Source of the DNA: JAICJR01 sp963848495
GTDB taxonomy: Bacteria > Actinomycetota > Thermoleophilia > Solirubrobacterales > Thermoleophilaceae
NCBI GenBank assembly: GCA_963848495.1
Contig: CAWKDV010000002.1
Span: forward strand, 868,001 to 932,000
DNA length: 64,000 bases
Direction: 5' to 3'
Below are positions 17,789 through 26,424 of the stretch, piece by piece (the first letter of the stretch is position 1; each line of letters starts with the position of its first letter). The translations under genes and the position numbers were made by a program. Under the pieces are notes generated by a model that was not told the DNA's origin, did no database searches, and saw only the letters and a list, made by a program, of their open reading frames with translations.

Positions 17789-18790
17789 TCACAGCCCCTG
17801 GCCGGGTAGGAACTCGTTGGTGAACGCTCCGGCGGCGCTCGAGCCCTTCAGGATCCCGTTTTGGTGCATCCAGCCGGCGAAGGCCGCCCACTCGGCCGGG
17901 TCCTGCCAGCCGTACGGCTTGCCCGATGGCGGCAGGAAGTAGGGCAGCGTGGCGCTCACGGAGGCCTTCTGGAGCGACGGTTCGAGCTCGCGGTTCGCCT
18001 TCAGCAGCGCGCCGATGCCCCGCGAGGGGTCGCGCTGCAGGTCGCGGACGCCGCGCGAGAGGGCGCCGATGAAGCGGCGGATCTTGGGCCCCTCCTGCTC
18101 GAGCCCGTCGGCGTTGGCCACCAGCACGAGCTCGTTGTAGGTCGGGACCCCCGCCTGGTCGAGCCTGATGATGTGCGGCTGCTTCTTGGCGAGCTGGAGC
18201 TGTATGCCCTCGTAGTTCCAGTAGCCGCCCAGGATCGCGTCGACCCTGTGGGCCACGAGCGTGGACACGAGGTTGAAGCCCACGTTCTTCTCCTTCACGC
18301 TGGCCGGATTGACGTGCGCGGCCGCGAGGATCGTCTTCAGATAGGCGCTCTGGTAGTCGATCCCGGCGGTGCCCACGGTCTTGCCGGCGAGCTGGGCCGG
18401 CTTGGTGATCCCCTTCTTGCCGAGCGAGATGATCGAGGTCAGCGGCTTCTGCACGAGCGCGCCCACCGCGATCACGTGCAGACCCCGGTCGCGCGCGAGC
18501 ATCAGCTCCGGCTCGTAGGAGATCGCCAGGTCCACCCGACCGGCCGCCACCTCCTTGATCGGCACGGACGGATCGTTGGGGGTCCGCAGCCGCACGTCGA
18601 GGCCGGCCTGCTTGAAGTAGCCGGCCGCCTGGGCGGCGTAGATCCCGGCGTGGTCGGCGTTCGGGAAGAAGTCGAGCATCACCTGGAACGGCACCGTCGT
18701 GCCCGCCTTGAGCTGTTCCTTCTTCTGCCCGCAGCCGGCCGCGAGCACGGCCAGCGCGACCAGCACTAGGGCGGCCAGGCGGCGCCTCAT
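17789..18790 (-). CDS. thiY: Thiamine-precursor ABC transporter, substrate-binding lipoprotein
   Basis: 333 residues, ATG 18790 overlapping the permease stop. A lipoprotein signal has lipobox 'LAAGC'. The NMT1/THI5-like periplasmic-binding fold shows 'LDFFPNADHAGIYAAQAAGYF', a hallmark of HMP/formyl-aminopyrimidine-binding ThiY proteins, and 'VDLAISYEPELMLARDRGL'. It is the third gene of an operon led by a TPP riboswitch, which supports uptake of a thiamine pyrimidine precursor rather than nitrate or sulfonate. Confidence 0.9.
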   Translation of the reverse strand: MRRRLAALVLVALAVLAAGCGQKKEQLKAGTTVPFQVMLDFFPNADHAGIYAAQAAGYFKQAGLDVRLRTPNDPSVPIKEVAAGRVDLAISYEPELMLARDRGLHVIAVGALVQKPLTSIISLGKKGITKPAQLAGKTVGTAGIDYQSAYLKTILAAAHVNPASVKEKNVGFNLVSTLVAHRVDAILGGYWNYEGIQLQLAKKQPHIIRLDQAGVPTYNELVLVANADGLEQEGPKIRRFIGALSRGVRDLQRDPSRGIGALLKANRELEPSLQKASVSATLPYFLPPSGKPYGWQDPAEWAAFAGWMHQNGILKGSSAAGAFTNEFLPGQGL

Positions 18791-19536
18791 GCCGAGGCCT
18801 CCCGGTTCCAGGGCACCGCCAGCCGCTCGGCCAGCGTCACGAGCCCGAACAGCAGGATCGCCATGAGCGTGAGGATGACGACCCCCGCGTAGACGCGCGG
18901 GGTCTGAAGCTGGTTGTTGCCGAGCAGCACCAGCCGGCCGAGGCCCTTGTCCGCGCCGGCCCACTCGCCGAACACGGCGCCGATCACCGACACCGTGGCG
19001 GCCACCCGCAGGCCGCTGAAGAAGAACGGCAGCGACGCCGGCAGCTCGACCTTCACGAGCGTGGCCAGGCGCGAAGCGCGCAGCGTGCGCATCAGCTTGA
19101 GCAGCTCCGGATCCACCGAGCGCAGGCCGTCGAGCATGTTCACGGTGATCGGGAAGAAGCAGATCAGCGCGACGATGGCCAGCTTGGGCCCGATGCCGTA
19201 GTCGAAGGCGAGCACGAACAGGGGCGCGAGCACGACGATCGGGATGGCCTGGGAGGCGACCAGGAGCGGATAGGCGGCGTCGCGCAGCGGCCGGAAGAGG
19301 TGCATCAGGATGGCGCTGCCGGCGCCGGCCACCACGGCGATGGCGAGGCCCAGCAGAACCTCCTCGAGCGTGACCCACATGTTCGAAAGGAGGAGCGCGC
19401 GGTCCTGGCGCAGCGAGTGCCAGGTCTCGACCGGCGAGGCCAGCGTGAGGTTGTCCACGCTGTGGAGCGACGCGACGCCCTGCCAGGCGGCGACGAACAG
19501 CGCGAGCAGCAGCGCGGCGGGCAGGTAGCGCCTCAT
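18787..19536 (-). CDS. thiX: Thiamine-precursor ABC transporter, permease
   Basis: 249 residues with about six membrane helices in the BPD_transp_1 arrangement. The coupling-helix EAA motif is near 'RASRLATLVKVELPASLPFF'. It overlaps the ATPase gene upstream (ATGA, 19533-19536) and the binding-protein gene downstream. It resembles SsuC/TauC/ThiX permeases; the riboswitch upstream of the operon decides for thiamine precursor. Confidence 0.9.
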   Translation of the reverse strand: MRRYLPAALLLALFVAAWQGVASLHSVDNLTLASPVETWHSLRQDRALLLSNMWVTLEEVLLGLAIAVVAGAGSAILMHLFRPLRDAAYPLLVASQAIPIVVLAPLFVLAFDYGIGPKLAIVALICFFPITVNMLDGLRSVDPELLKLMRTLRASRLATLVKVELPASLPFFFSGLRVAATVSVIGAVFGEWAGADKGLGRLVLLGNNQLQTPRVYAGVVILTLMAILLFGLVTLAERLAVPWNREASA

Positions 19537-20339
19537 CGCTCGAGCGCCTCCAGGGCTCGCTGGCGCAGCTCGGCGAACGCCGGATCGGTGACGGTCTCCT
19601 TACGCAGGCGCGGCCGGGCGAACGGCACCGCGATCTCCTCCACCACCCGGCCCGGGCGCGGCGACATCACCGCCACCCGGTCCGCGACGAAGAGCGCCTC
19701 CTCGGTGTCGTGGGTCACGAGCAGCACCGTGCGCGGCTCGGCCGCCAGCGCCTCGGCCAGCCACTCCTGCATCGAGGCTCGCGTGATCGCGTCGAGGGCC
19801 GCGAACGGCTCGTCGAGCAGCAGCACCGGCCGTCCCGCGAGCAGCGTGCGCAGGAAGGCCACGCGCTGGCGCATGCCGCCGGACAGCTCGGACGGGCGCG
19901 AGCGCTCGAACTCCGCCAGGCCGAAGCGCTCGAACAGCGGCGCCGCGCGCCGGCGCGCCTCGCGCTTTGACACCCCCTGGCACTCGAGCGCCAGCGCCGC
20001 GTTGGCGAGCGCGTCGCGCCAGGGCAGCAGCAGGTCGCGCTGGGGCATGTAGGCGCAGGCGTCGAGGCGATCGCGGGCGGACACCGCGCCGCCTGCGTCC
20101 ACCGACCCTGCGTCGGGCTCCTGGAGGCCCGCGATCAGCTCGAGCAGGGTCGACTTGCCGCAGCCAGACGGGCCCACCACAGCGAGCACCTCGCGTTCGC
20201 GCACCTGGAGGTCGAGACCGTCGAGCGCGCGGACGACACCGCGGCGCGAGCGGTAGTCGCGCCGAGCTCCCCTTACGGCCACCGCCGTTTTGACTAAAGG
20301 AAGAGGCTCCGGTGCGGGAGCCTCGATCTTGGTCTGCAT
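19533..20339 (-). CDS. thiZ: Thiamine-precursor ABC transporter, ATPase
   Basis: 268 residues. Walker A 'GPSGCGKST', Q-loop 'MPQRD', signature 'LSGGMRQR', Walker B 'VLLLDEPFAALD' and H-loop 'VTHDTEEA' are all present. The start is ATG 20339, with GGAGGGA just upstream. The in-frame ATG at 20357 is the invariant GGGTAATGCC of the TPP riboswitch and should not be used. First gene of thiZXY. Confidence 0.93.
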   Translation of the reverse strand: MQTKIEAPAPEPLPLVKTAVAVRGARRDYRSRRGVVRALDGLDLQVREREVLAVVGPSGCGKSTLLELIAGLQEPDAGSVDAGGAVSARDRLDACAYMPQRDLLLPWRDALANAALALECQGVSKREARRRAAPLFERFGLAEFERSRPSELSGGMRQRVAFLRTLLAGRPVLLLDEPFAALDAITRASMQEWLAEALAAEPRTVLLVTHDTEEALFVADRVAVMSPRPGRVVEEIAVPFARPRLRKETVTDPAFAELRQRALEALER

Positions 20340-20341
20340 CG

Positions 20342-20431
20342 CTCCCTCCGCGGGCATTACCCCACAGGTTCTAAGGGTCAGCGCCGTACTGTGAGCGCTA
20401 TCTCAGCCCGCCTACCGCGAGCACCCCTGAT
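20342..20431 (-). promoter_or_regulatory. TPP riboswitch (THI element)
   Basis: On the minus strand, in order: GGGGTGC, GGCTGAGAT, ACCCTTAGAACCTG, GGGTAATGCC and GCGGAGGGA. These are the conserved pieces of the thiamine pyrophosphate aptamer in correct order and spacing. The 3' strand contains the ribosome binding site of the ATPase gene (GGAGGGA, 8 bases or fewer from ATG 20339). TPP binding would therefore be expected to hide it and shut off translation. It controls the thiZXY operon. Confidence 0.95.
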
Positions 20432-20461
20432 CTGGACCAGCGGAGTCTATCGCCGGAGCGA

Positions 20462-20534
20462 GACTGCGGACTGCAGACTGCGGATTGCGGAGACCGTGGT
20501 CGTTCCCGCAGTCCGCGGTCCGCAGTCCGCAGTC
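20462..20534. repeat. Heptad cruciform: (GACTGCG)4 - 17 nt - (CGCAGTC)4
   Basis: Four units GACTGCG/GACTGCA/GACTGCG/GATTGCG (20462-20489) face four units CGCAGTC/CGCGGTC/CGCAGTC/CGCAGTC (20507-20534). The 17-base spacer itself holds GACC/GGTC. Unit for unit the two sides pair, with G-U wobbles and one mismatch. The array begins one base after the TAG stop (20536-20538) of the minus-strand secreted-protein gene and lies just upstream of the TPP riboswitch, so it could serve as a terminator between the two transcripts. Confidence 0.92.
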
Positions 20535-20535
20535 C

Positions 20536-21054
20536 CTAGCTGTGCTTGACCTTTGCCGTCCACGTAACAGGCGTTGCGCCCGTCGTGCACGTGTCCACTG
20601 TCGCGCCCGCCGAATTCACGACGCTGATGGTCGCCTGGAACGTCCCCTTCGCGGCGCCGTGGCGGCCCACCTTCGCGCTGAACGTGACGGTGGCGTGACG
20701 GGCGTCGCCCTGGGCGTCGGGGTCGAGGTCGTAGGTGCCCTGCGCGGAGAAGCCGTAGCTGCGGCCGATCTGGGCGATCTTCAGCGTGGTGGTGCCGACG
20801 CCGTCGAGGATCGGGTTCGACGGATCGCTCTGGCAGGTGGCCGCGTACTCGATCGCGAAGCGGGTGACCTTGGTCATGTCCTTCTTGACGAGGAACGCGA
20901 CCTGCGCGCAGCGCCCTGCGATCGGCGGGCACTGGCTGGTGCGGCCACCGAACTTGACCGTGGGAGAGGAGGCCGCGGCGGGGACCGCGAGAGCCGTGGC
21001 GAAGGCGAGCGCAGCTATGGGCACCACGACACGGCGGCCGCGTGGCTTCAGCAC
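20536..21054 (-). CDS. Secreted protein of unknown function
   Basis: 172 residues from GTG 21054, chosen because GGAGGT lies 7 bases upstream; the longer frame from 21144 lacks such a site. The signal peptide ends near 'AVPAAASS'. The mature part is beta-rich with paired Cys ('SQCPPIAGRCAQ', 'YAATCQSD', 'DTCTTG'), suggesting two disulfides in an immunoglobulin-like or calycin-like fold. Function unknown. The stop is followed by the heptad cruciform. Confidence 0.8.
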   Translation of the reverse strand: MLKPRGRRVVVPIAALAFATALAVPAAASSPTVKFGGRTSQCPPIAGRCAQVAFLVKKDMTKVTRFAIEYAATCQSDPSNPILDGVGTTTLKIAQIGRSYGFSAQGTYDLDPDAQGDARHATVTFSAKVGRHGAAKGTFQATISVVNSAGATVDTCTTGATPVTWTAKVKHS

Positions 21055-21150
21055 TTCGAGACCTCCGTGTCTCGCGGGAAAGCCGTCCGACGAGGACGGC
21101 TGATCGGATCGTTCGAGCGTAAGCGCGATCCGTTTAATCCGCAAGCAGGA

Positions 21151-22566
21151 TCACACAGCGGTGGGACGCTGGTTGGTGAGCGCGTTGACGAAGCTCTCGA
21201 GCTGCTTGGTGGTCCAGCACTCGAAGACGCCGTCGCAGTAGGGCTCGTAGGCCGCCATCACCGAGTCGCCGTAGTTCCAGTAGAGGCGCGGCTCGGGGTT
21301 CATCCAGAACGTGCGGCCCGCGCGCTGCGACAGGGCGCCGAAGGCGGCCGCGTGCGGCTCGCGGCCGTTGGTGCGGGCGTCGCCCAGGACGATCAGCGTC
21401 GAGCGCGGATCGAGGTCGTCCACCACCTGGTCGAGGAACTCGAGCCAGACGCGCCCGTAGTCGGTGTAGCCGGAGACGTCGGCCACGCCGGCGTCACTGG
21501 CGATCGCGCGCGAGACGGCCTGGAACGAGCGCTCGCGCTCGAACACGTCGGTGACCTCCGAGATCCGCTCGACGAACACGAACGAGCGCAGCTTGCGGAA
21601 CGAGTCGTGCAGCGCGTGGAGCACCGAGAGGAAGAAGACGCTGGCGCTCGTCACGCTCGTGGAGACGTCGCAGAGCACGTAGAGCTCGGGGCGGCGCGGC
21701 CGCCGCGGGCGGTACTTGAGCCGGAGCGGCACGCCGCCCGTCTCGAGCGAGGCGCGCATCGTGCGGCGCACGTCCACCACCTGCGAGCGGCGGCGTCCGC
21801 GCTGCTCGTGGCCCTGCGTGGCGAGCCGGCGCTTGAGCTGCGCCACCACGCGGTGCACCGCGGCCAGGTCCTGGAGCGGGTTGCTGGGCAGCGCGCGGTC
21901 GAACTCCTGCAGCGGCTTGGCCGGCGGCAGCGACTGCGTCCGCTCGATCAGCGCCCGCTCGAGCTCGCGCCGCAGCATGCGCTCGAACTCGCGCAGGCGC
22001 TCCTGCGGCACGCTGTCAGGGTCGGGCAGCTCGCGCCCGGTCTCGCCCTTGAGGCCGAGCGTGCGGCGAATCCGCTGCACGTCCACGCCGATCACGCCGC
22101 TGCCCTCGCCCTGGCGGCCGAAGGCGGCGATGGCGAGCCGCGCGAGGTCGCGCATCTCGCCGTCGGAGCCCTCCCGAAGGGCCTGGCGGATGCGCTCGCG
22201 CAGGTCGTCGAGGTCCATGCGCCCGCCGCCCTCGAAGCGCTCGTCGGCGAGCCCGCGCTGCACCGCCTCGCGCTCCACCGCGCGGAAGAAGAAGCGGTCG
22301 AACAGGAGCTCGAACACGCGCCGGTCCTCCTGCGACTTGGCGAGCGTCGCGGCCAGCGCCTCGCGGAAGTCCTCCTGCTCGCCCCACGACAGCTCGCCGA
22401 GCGCGCGGAAGGCGTCGAGCAGCTCGGAGGTGCCCACGGCCATGCCCTCACGGCGCAGCTCGTCGGCGAACTCGAGCAGCCGCGCCGGAAAGCCGGGCGG
22501 GCCCGGCTCGGGCAGCCCGCCGTACAGGCTCGGCTTACCCGGCCTGCTGGCGCCCGATGAGGCCAT
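21151..22566 (-). CDS. VWA domain protein, CoxE-like
   Basis: 471 residues. The N-terminal two thirds are helical and charged, and the C-terminal von Willebrand A domain starts near residue 290. It has the metal-binding motif 'DVSTS' and later 'DYGRVWLEFLDQ' and 'VLGDARTNG'. The first 11 codons overlap the preceding MoxR-type ATPase gene. MoxR/CoxE pairs act as a chaperone-like system that inserts metal or assembles complexes; the client here is not evident since no oxidase or dehydrogenase genes adjoin. Confidence 0.9.
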   Translation of the reverse strand: MASSGASRPGKPSLYGGLPEPGPPGFPARLLEFADELRREGMAVGTSELLDAFRALGELSWGEQEDFREALAATLAKSQEDRRVFELLFDRFFFRAVEREAVQRGLADERFEGGGRMDLDDLRERIRQALREGSDGEMRDLARLAIAAFGRQGEGSGVIGVDVQRIRRTLGLKGETGRELPDPDSVPQERLREFERMLRRELERALIERTQSLPPAKPLQEFDRALPSNPLQDLAAVHRVVAQLKRRLATQGHEQRGRRRSQVVDVRRTMRASLETGGVPLRLKYRPRRPRRPELYVLCDVSTSVTSASVFFLSVLHALHDSFRKLRSFVFVERISEVTDVFERERSFQAVSRAIASDAGVADVSGYTDYGRVWLEFLDQVVDDLDPRSTLIVLGDARTNGREPHAAAFGALSQRAGRTFWMNPEPRLYWNYGDSVMAAYEPYCDGVFECWTTKQLESFVNALTNQRPTAV

Positions 22567-23428
22567 CCTGCAGCTTCACCCCCACGCGCTCGGCCACCAC
22601 GTCGAGATCGGTGCGGTGCTTGACGATGATGCTCATCGTGCGCTTGAGCACCGTCTCGTCGATGTCGTCTGCGCCGAGCAGCAGCAGTGCGCGCGCCCAG
22701 TCGATCGACTCCGCGATCGAGGGCGGCTTCTTCAGGTCGAGGTTGCGCACCATGTGCACGACCTCGACGAGCTTGCGCGCCACCTGCTCGGAGATCTCCG
22801 GCGCGTGCAGGCGCACGATCTCGAGCTCTCGCTCCACGTCGGGGTAGTCGAGCCAGAGGTAGAGGCAGCGCCGCTTCAGCGCCTCGGTGAGCTCGCGCGA
22901 GTTGTTGGAGGTGAGCAGCACGATCGGATGGCTCTTGGCCTCGACGACGCCGAGCTCCGGAATCGAGATCTGGAAGTCCGACAGGACCTCGAGCAGCATC
23001 GCCTCGAACTCCTGGTCGGTCTTGTCGATCTCGTCGATCAGGAGCACCACAGGCTCCTCGGAGACGATCGCCTGCAGCAGCGGGCGGGTGAGCAGGAACT
23101 CCTCGCCGAAGATGTCGTCGTGGACCTTCTCCCAGGCCGACTCCTGCGCCTCGGTCTGGATCCGCAGCAGCTGCTTGCGGTAGTTCCACTCGTAGAGGGC
23201 CTTGGCCTCGTCGAGCCCCTCGTAGCACTGGAGGCGGATCAGGTGGCGGCCGGTGGCGCGCGCCAGCGCCTTGGCCAGCTCGGTCTTGCCGACGCCCGCC
23301 GGGCCCTCGACCAGCACCGGCTTGCCGAGCCGCTCGGCGAGGTAGGCGACGAGCGCCGTCGACTCGCTCGCGAGGTAGCCCGCTCGCTCTAGCGACTCGC
23401 GGACCTCAGCGATGCCTGGTTCGGCCAT
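22535..23428 (-). CDS. MoxR-type AAA+ ATPase
   Basis: 297 residues, ATG 23428. Walker A 'GPAGVGKTEL', Walker B 'VVLLIDEIDK', sensor 1 'VLLTSNNSREL' and the arginine-finger region 'LKRRCLYLWLDYPD' are complete. The sequence matches the CoxD/MoxR branch. Paired and overlapping (32 bases) with the VWA gene, it probably forms a remodelling complex with that protein. Confidence 0.93.
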   Translation of the reverse strand: MAEPGIAEVRESLERAGYLASESTALVAYLAERLGKPVLVEGPAGVGKTELAKALARATGRHLIRLQCYEGLDEAKALYEWNYRKQLLRIQTEAQESAWEKVHDDIFGEEFLLTRPLLQAIVSEEPVVLLIDEIDKTDQEFEAMLLEVLSDFQISIPELGVVEAKSHPIVLLTSNNSRELTEALKRRCLYLWLDYPDVERELEIVRLHAPEISEQVARKLVEVVHMVRNLDLKKPPSIAESIDWARALLLLGADDIDETVLKRTMSIIVKHRTDLDVVAERVGVKLQDGLIGRQQAG

Positions 23429-23487
23429 CGGCCAAGGATACTTTTCGACCGCTACTGGACGCCCGCGCCTCCGTATAGGTTGCGCGC

Positions 23488-23700
23488 ATGCTGCCGCCTC
23501 TGGGGGAGCTGCCCGGCCTGCCGAGCCAGGACGTCGCGACCGATCCGAAGCGGTACGTGATGCTCCTGGGCATCGGCTTCATCATCGCCGTGCTCGGCCA
23601 CCTCACGCGCACGAAGACGCTGATCGCGGTGGGCCTCGCGCTCATCTTCCTGGCGACGTTCATCCTGCCGCTGTATTTCCACTTCCACAACGGGGGCTAA
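23488..23700 (+). CDS. Small membrane protein, two helices
   Basis: 70 residues, ATG 23488. A short Pro-rich N-terminus is followed by membrane helices at about 24-41 and 45-63, separated by 'TRTKT'. It ends 'FHFHNGG'. It is divergent from the MoxR gene and just before the DUF1800 gene. Family not recognised. Confidence 0.7.
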   Translation: MLPPLGELPGLPSQDVATDPKRYVMLLGIGFIIAVLGHLTRTKTLIAVGLALIFLATFILPLYFHFHNGG

Positions 23701-23737
23701 AGCTTCCGCGGCAAGTTGCCGATACGGGCCGTTGAGC

Positions 23738-25075
23738 ATGGCTCGACCCTCCGCCCGTTGGACCGAAGCTCACGTCCGGCGCCTGTTCTGGCGCGCCGGC
23801 TTCGGCACGACTCCGAAAGAGGCCAAGCGCTTCGCAAGGCAGGGCAAGGCCGCCTCGATCGGCTGGCTGCTGAACGGCGGCCACGGCCCGTCGATGGTCG
23901 GGCCCGCGCCCACCGTGGACGGTCACGGCCTCGACCCGACCAACGAGTGGGGCCACGACGTGCTCTGGTGGCTCGACCGCATGGTGCGCAGCCGGCGGCC
24001 GCTGGTCGAGAAGATGACGCTGTTCTGGCACGACCACTTCGCCACGCGCGACCAGGACCGGCCGCTGATGCTGCGCCAGAACAAGATGTTCCGCGGCCGC
24101 GCGCTCGGGCCGTTCCCGGCTCTGCTCAAGGCGGTGACCACCGATCCGGCGATGCAGCTCTTCCTGTCGCTTGCGGACTCGGACAAGGACGCGCCAAACG
24201 AGAACTACGCGCGCGAGCTGATGGAGCTGTTCACGCTCGGGAGCGGCTACTCGGAGCAGGACATCCGCGAGGCGGCGCGTGCGCTGACCGGCTTCAAGTC
24301 GAACTGGAGCCGCAGCGGGGACTTCGGCGGCATCACCTACTCGGCGGACAACCACGACCCGGGCGTCAAGCACATCTTCCACAAGCGCGGCCGCTTCGAC
24401 TGGCACGACGTGATCGGGCTCGTCACGAGCCACCCGGCGCACGCCCCGTACATGGTCGAGCAGCTCTGGGACTACTTCGTCAGCGAGCCGCTCGATCACC
24501 GCTCGCGGGCGAGGCTCGTGCACGTCTACAAGGGCTCGGGGCTGAAGATCAAGCCGCTGGTGGCGGCGATCCTCGCCCACCCGAAGCTGTACGCCAGCCT
24601 CGCATCGCCCACGATGGTGAAGTGCCCGCTGGTGTTCGTGGCCGGCTCGCTGCGCTCCACCCGCCAGTTCATCAACCGCGACGACTGGAGCTGGCTGCTC
24701 GACAGCATGGGCCAGTACCCGTTCGAGCCGCCCTCGGTGGCGGGCTGGGACTGGGGGCCGGCCTGGCTCTCCACCAATACCGTTCGCGTGCGCTTCACGG
24801 CCGTGAACTACCTGGTGCGCTACGGCGCGCTGAACGTCGAGGACAAGTCGACGCCGATCGGCCTGTCCGCCGACGAGCACCTCGCCCGCGCGCTGGCTGC
24901 CACCGGTCAGCCGTGGATCTCGAAGTCGACCCACGCCGCCCTGAAGGGCATGGTCCCGCGCTTCTTCCAGGGCGTGAAGAGCACCAACACGAACCAGATG
25001 CAGTCGCGCGCCGACATGGCCCAGCGCGCGCTGCGGCACCTGCTCCTGTCCGGCCCCGACGCCCAACTTCACTGA
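23738..25075 (+). CDS. DUF1800 family protein
   Basis: 445 residues, ATG 23738 (a TTG two codons earlier is possible). Typical DUF1800 pieces: 'HVRRLFWRAGFGTTPKEA', 'KMTLFWHDHFATRD', 'NENYARELMELFTLG' and 'PSVAGWDWGPAWLS'. Function is not established. DUF1800 genes nearly always adjoin a DUF1501 gene, as here, where the stop and start share a base (TGATG). Several His/Asp/Glu clusters would suit metal binding. Confidence 0.95.
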   Translation: MARPSARWTEAHVRRLFWRAGFGTTPKEAKRFARQGKAASIGWLLNGGHGPSMVGPAPTVDGHGLDPTNEWGHDVLWWLDRMVRSRRPLVEKMTLFWHDHFATRDQDRPLMLRQNKMFRGRALGPFPALLKAVTTDPAMQLFLSLADSDKDAPNENYARELMELFTLGSGYSEQDIREAARALTGFKSNWSRSGDFGGITYSADNHDPGVKHIFHKRGRFDWHDVIGLVTSHPAHAPYMVEQLWDYFVSEPLDHRSRARLVHVYKGSGLKIKPLVAAILAHPKLYASLASPTMVKCPLVFVAGSLRSTRQFINRDDWSWLLDSMGQYPFEPPSVAGWDWGPAWLSTNTVRVRFTAVNYLVRYGALNVEDKSTPIGLSADEHLARALAATGQPWISKSTHAALKGMVPRFFQGVKSTNTNQMQSRADMAQRALRHLLLSGPDAQLH

Positions 25076-26424
25076 TGCCGAACGCCCACCGCGCCTGCGA
25101 CGACTTCCACTCGACGAGCGAGACCCGCCGCCGCTCGTTCCTGCACGCGCAGATGTCGCGCCGGCAGGTGATCGGCCGCGGCCTCGGCGCCGGGCTGGCC
25201 GTGTACGCCGCCAAGGCGATGCCGCTCATGCGAATCCTCGAGGCGGCCGAGGCCCAGGCCGCGGCGGCCCCCAACGCGCCGGTGATCGTGGCGGTCTTCC
25301 TGCCGGGTGGCTGCGACCTGCTCGACACGATCGTGCCGGTGAACCAGTTCGGCAACTACGCGGACCTGCGGCCGGGCCTCAAGATCGACCAGGCGCTGCC
25401 GCTCGGGTCGACCGGCCTCGGCGTGAACCCGCAGCTCGGGACGGGGGTGAACGGCGGCGTCAAGGGCCTGTTCGAGGCGGGCAAGATCGGCCTCATGCCG
25501 GGGATCGACTACGCGAACCCGGACCTCTCGCACTTCCACTCACGCCACTTCTGGGAGACCGGTCTCATCACCGAGGACCAGGCGAGCGGCTGGCTCGGCC
25601 GCTGGCTCGACCGCGCCGGCTCGCAGGACAACCCGCTGCAGGGCGTCTCGATGGACTTCTCGCTGTCGCCCGTTCTGCGCTCGGGCGGCGCGCCGGTGGC
25701 CGCGGTGTCCTCTCCCGACGACGCCCAGTTCTGGATCCCCGGTCTCTGGGGAGACGCCTTCGACCGTGCGATGGAGACCTGGACGCAGATCTCCTCCGGG
25801 CGCCCGTCGGCGCCCGGCCCGGCCGCGGCGCACGCCTCCGCGCGCCAGGCGAAGAGCGTGGCGGACATCCTGGCGCCCTACAAGAAGGACGAGAACGGCA
25901 ACGATCCGCTGGCGGGCGGGATCGCCTACCCCGACGGCGACCTCGGCGACCGGCTGAAGGTGCTGGCGGGGCTCCTGTCGCTGCCGCTCGGCGTCCGCGC
26001 GGTGACGGTGGACGCCGACGGCGACTTCGACACCCACGACAACCAGGCCGACGACCTCGGCAAGGGGCTCGCGCAGGTCAGCGGCGCGCTGTCCTCCTTC
26101 CAGGCGGACCTCGAGGCGCGCGGCATCGCCGACCGGGTGCTCACGCTCGTCTGGTCGGAGTTCGGCCGCAGGCCGAAGCAGAACGACTCGGGTGGGACCG
26201 ACCACGGGGCGGGCGGGGTCGCCTGGGTGCAGGGCACGCGCGTGGCGGGCGGCGTGCTCACCGACTACCCGGACCTCACCAAGCTCGACTCAGAGGACAA
26301 CCTGGCGGTGACCGTCGATTTCAGGCGCGTCTATTCGAGCGTGCTCGAGCAGTGGCTCGGCACGGACGCCACGCAGGTGATCCCGAACGCCGGCTCGCTC
26401 GGCCGGCTGAAGCTCGTGGCGTGA
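25075..26424 (+). CDS. DUF1501 family Tat-exported protein
   Basis: 449 residues. A twin-arginine signal is near residues 23-55 ('MSRRQVIGRGLGAGLAVYAA'). The domain is sulfatase/phosphatase-like: 'FLPGGCDLLDTIVP', 'SHFHSRHFWETG', 'FDTHDNQ' and 'WSEFGRRPKQNDSGGTDHG' carry the expected metal-binding Asp and His residues of the alkaline-phosphatase superfamily. It is exported folded, probably with the DUF1800 partner. It overlaps the following cupredoxin gene by 4 bases (GTGA). Confidence 0.93.
   Translation: MPNAHRACDDFHSTSETRRRSFLHAQMSRRQVIGRGLGAGLAVYAAKAMPLMRILEAAEAQAAAAPNAPVIVAVFLPGGCDLLDTIVPVNQFGNYADLRPGLKIDQALPLGSTGLGVNPQLGTGVNGGVKGLFEAGKIGLMPGIDYANPDLSHFHSRHFWETGLITEDQASGWLGRWLDRAGSQDNPLQGVSMDFSLSPVLRSGGAPVAAVSSPDDAQFWIPGLWGDAFDRAMETWTQISSGRPSAPGPAAAHASARQAKSVADILAPYKKDENGNDPLAGGIAYPDGDLGDRLKVLAGLLSLPLGVRAVTVDADGDFDTHDNQADDLGKGLAQVSGALSSFQADLEARGIADRVLTLVWSEFGRRPKQNDSGGTDHGAGGVAWVQGTRVAGGVLTDYPDLTKLDSEDNLAVTVDFRRVYSSVLEQWLGTDATQVIPNAGSLGRLKLVA

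Noticed and set aside
20339..20357. ATG 20357 as start of thiZ
   Set aside because: It is part of the invariant riboswitch sequence; ATG 20339 has the ribosome site.
20462..20534. Heptad arrays as CRISPR-like repeats
   Set aside because: Units are 7 bases with no spacers, inverted halves, and no cas genes.
20485..22560. 691-codon plus-strand frame
   Set aside because: Antisense of the VWA gene, with its start inside the heptad cruciform; no recognisable domain.
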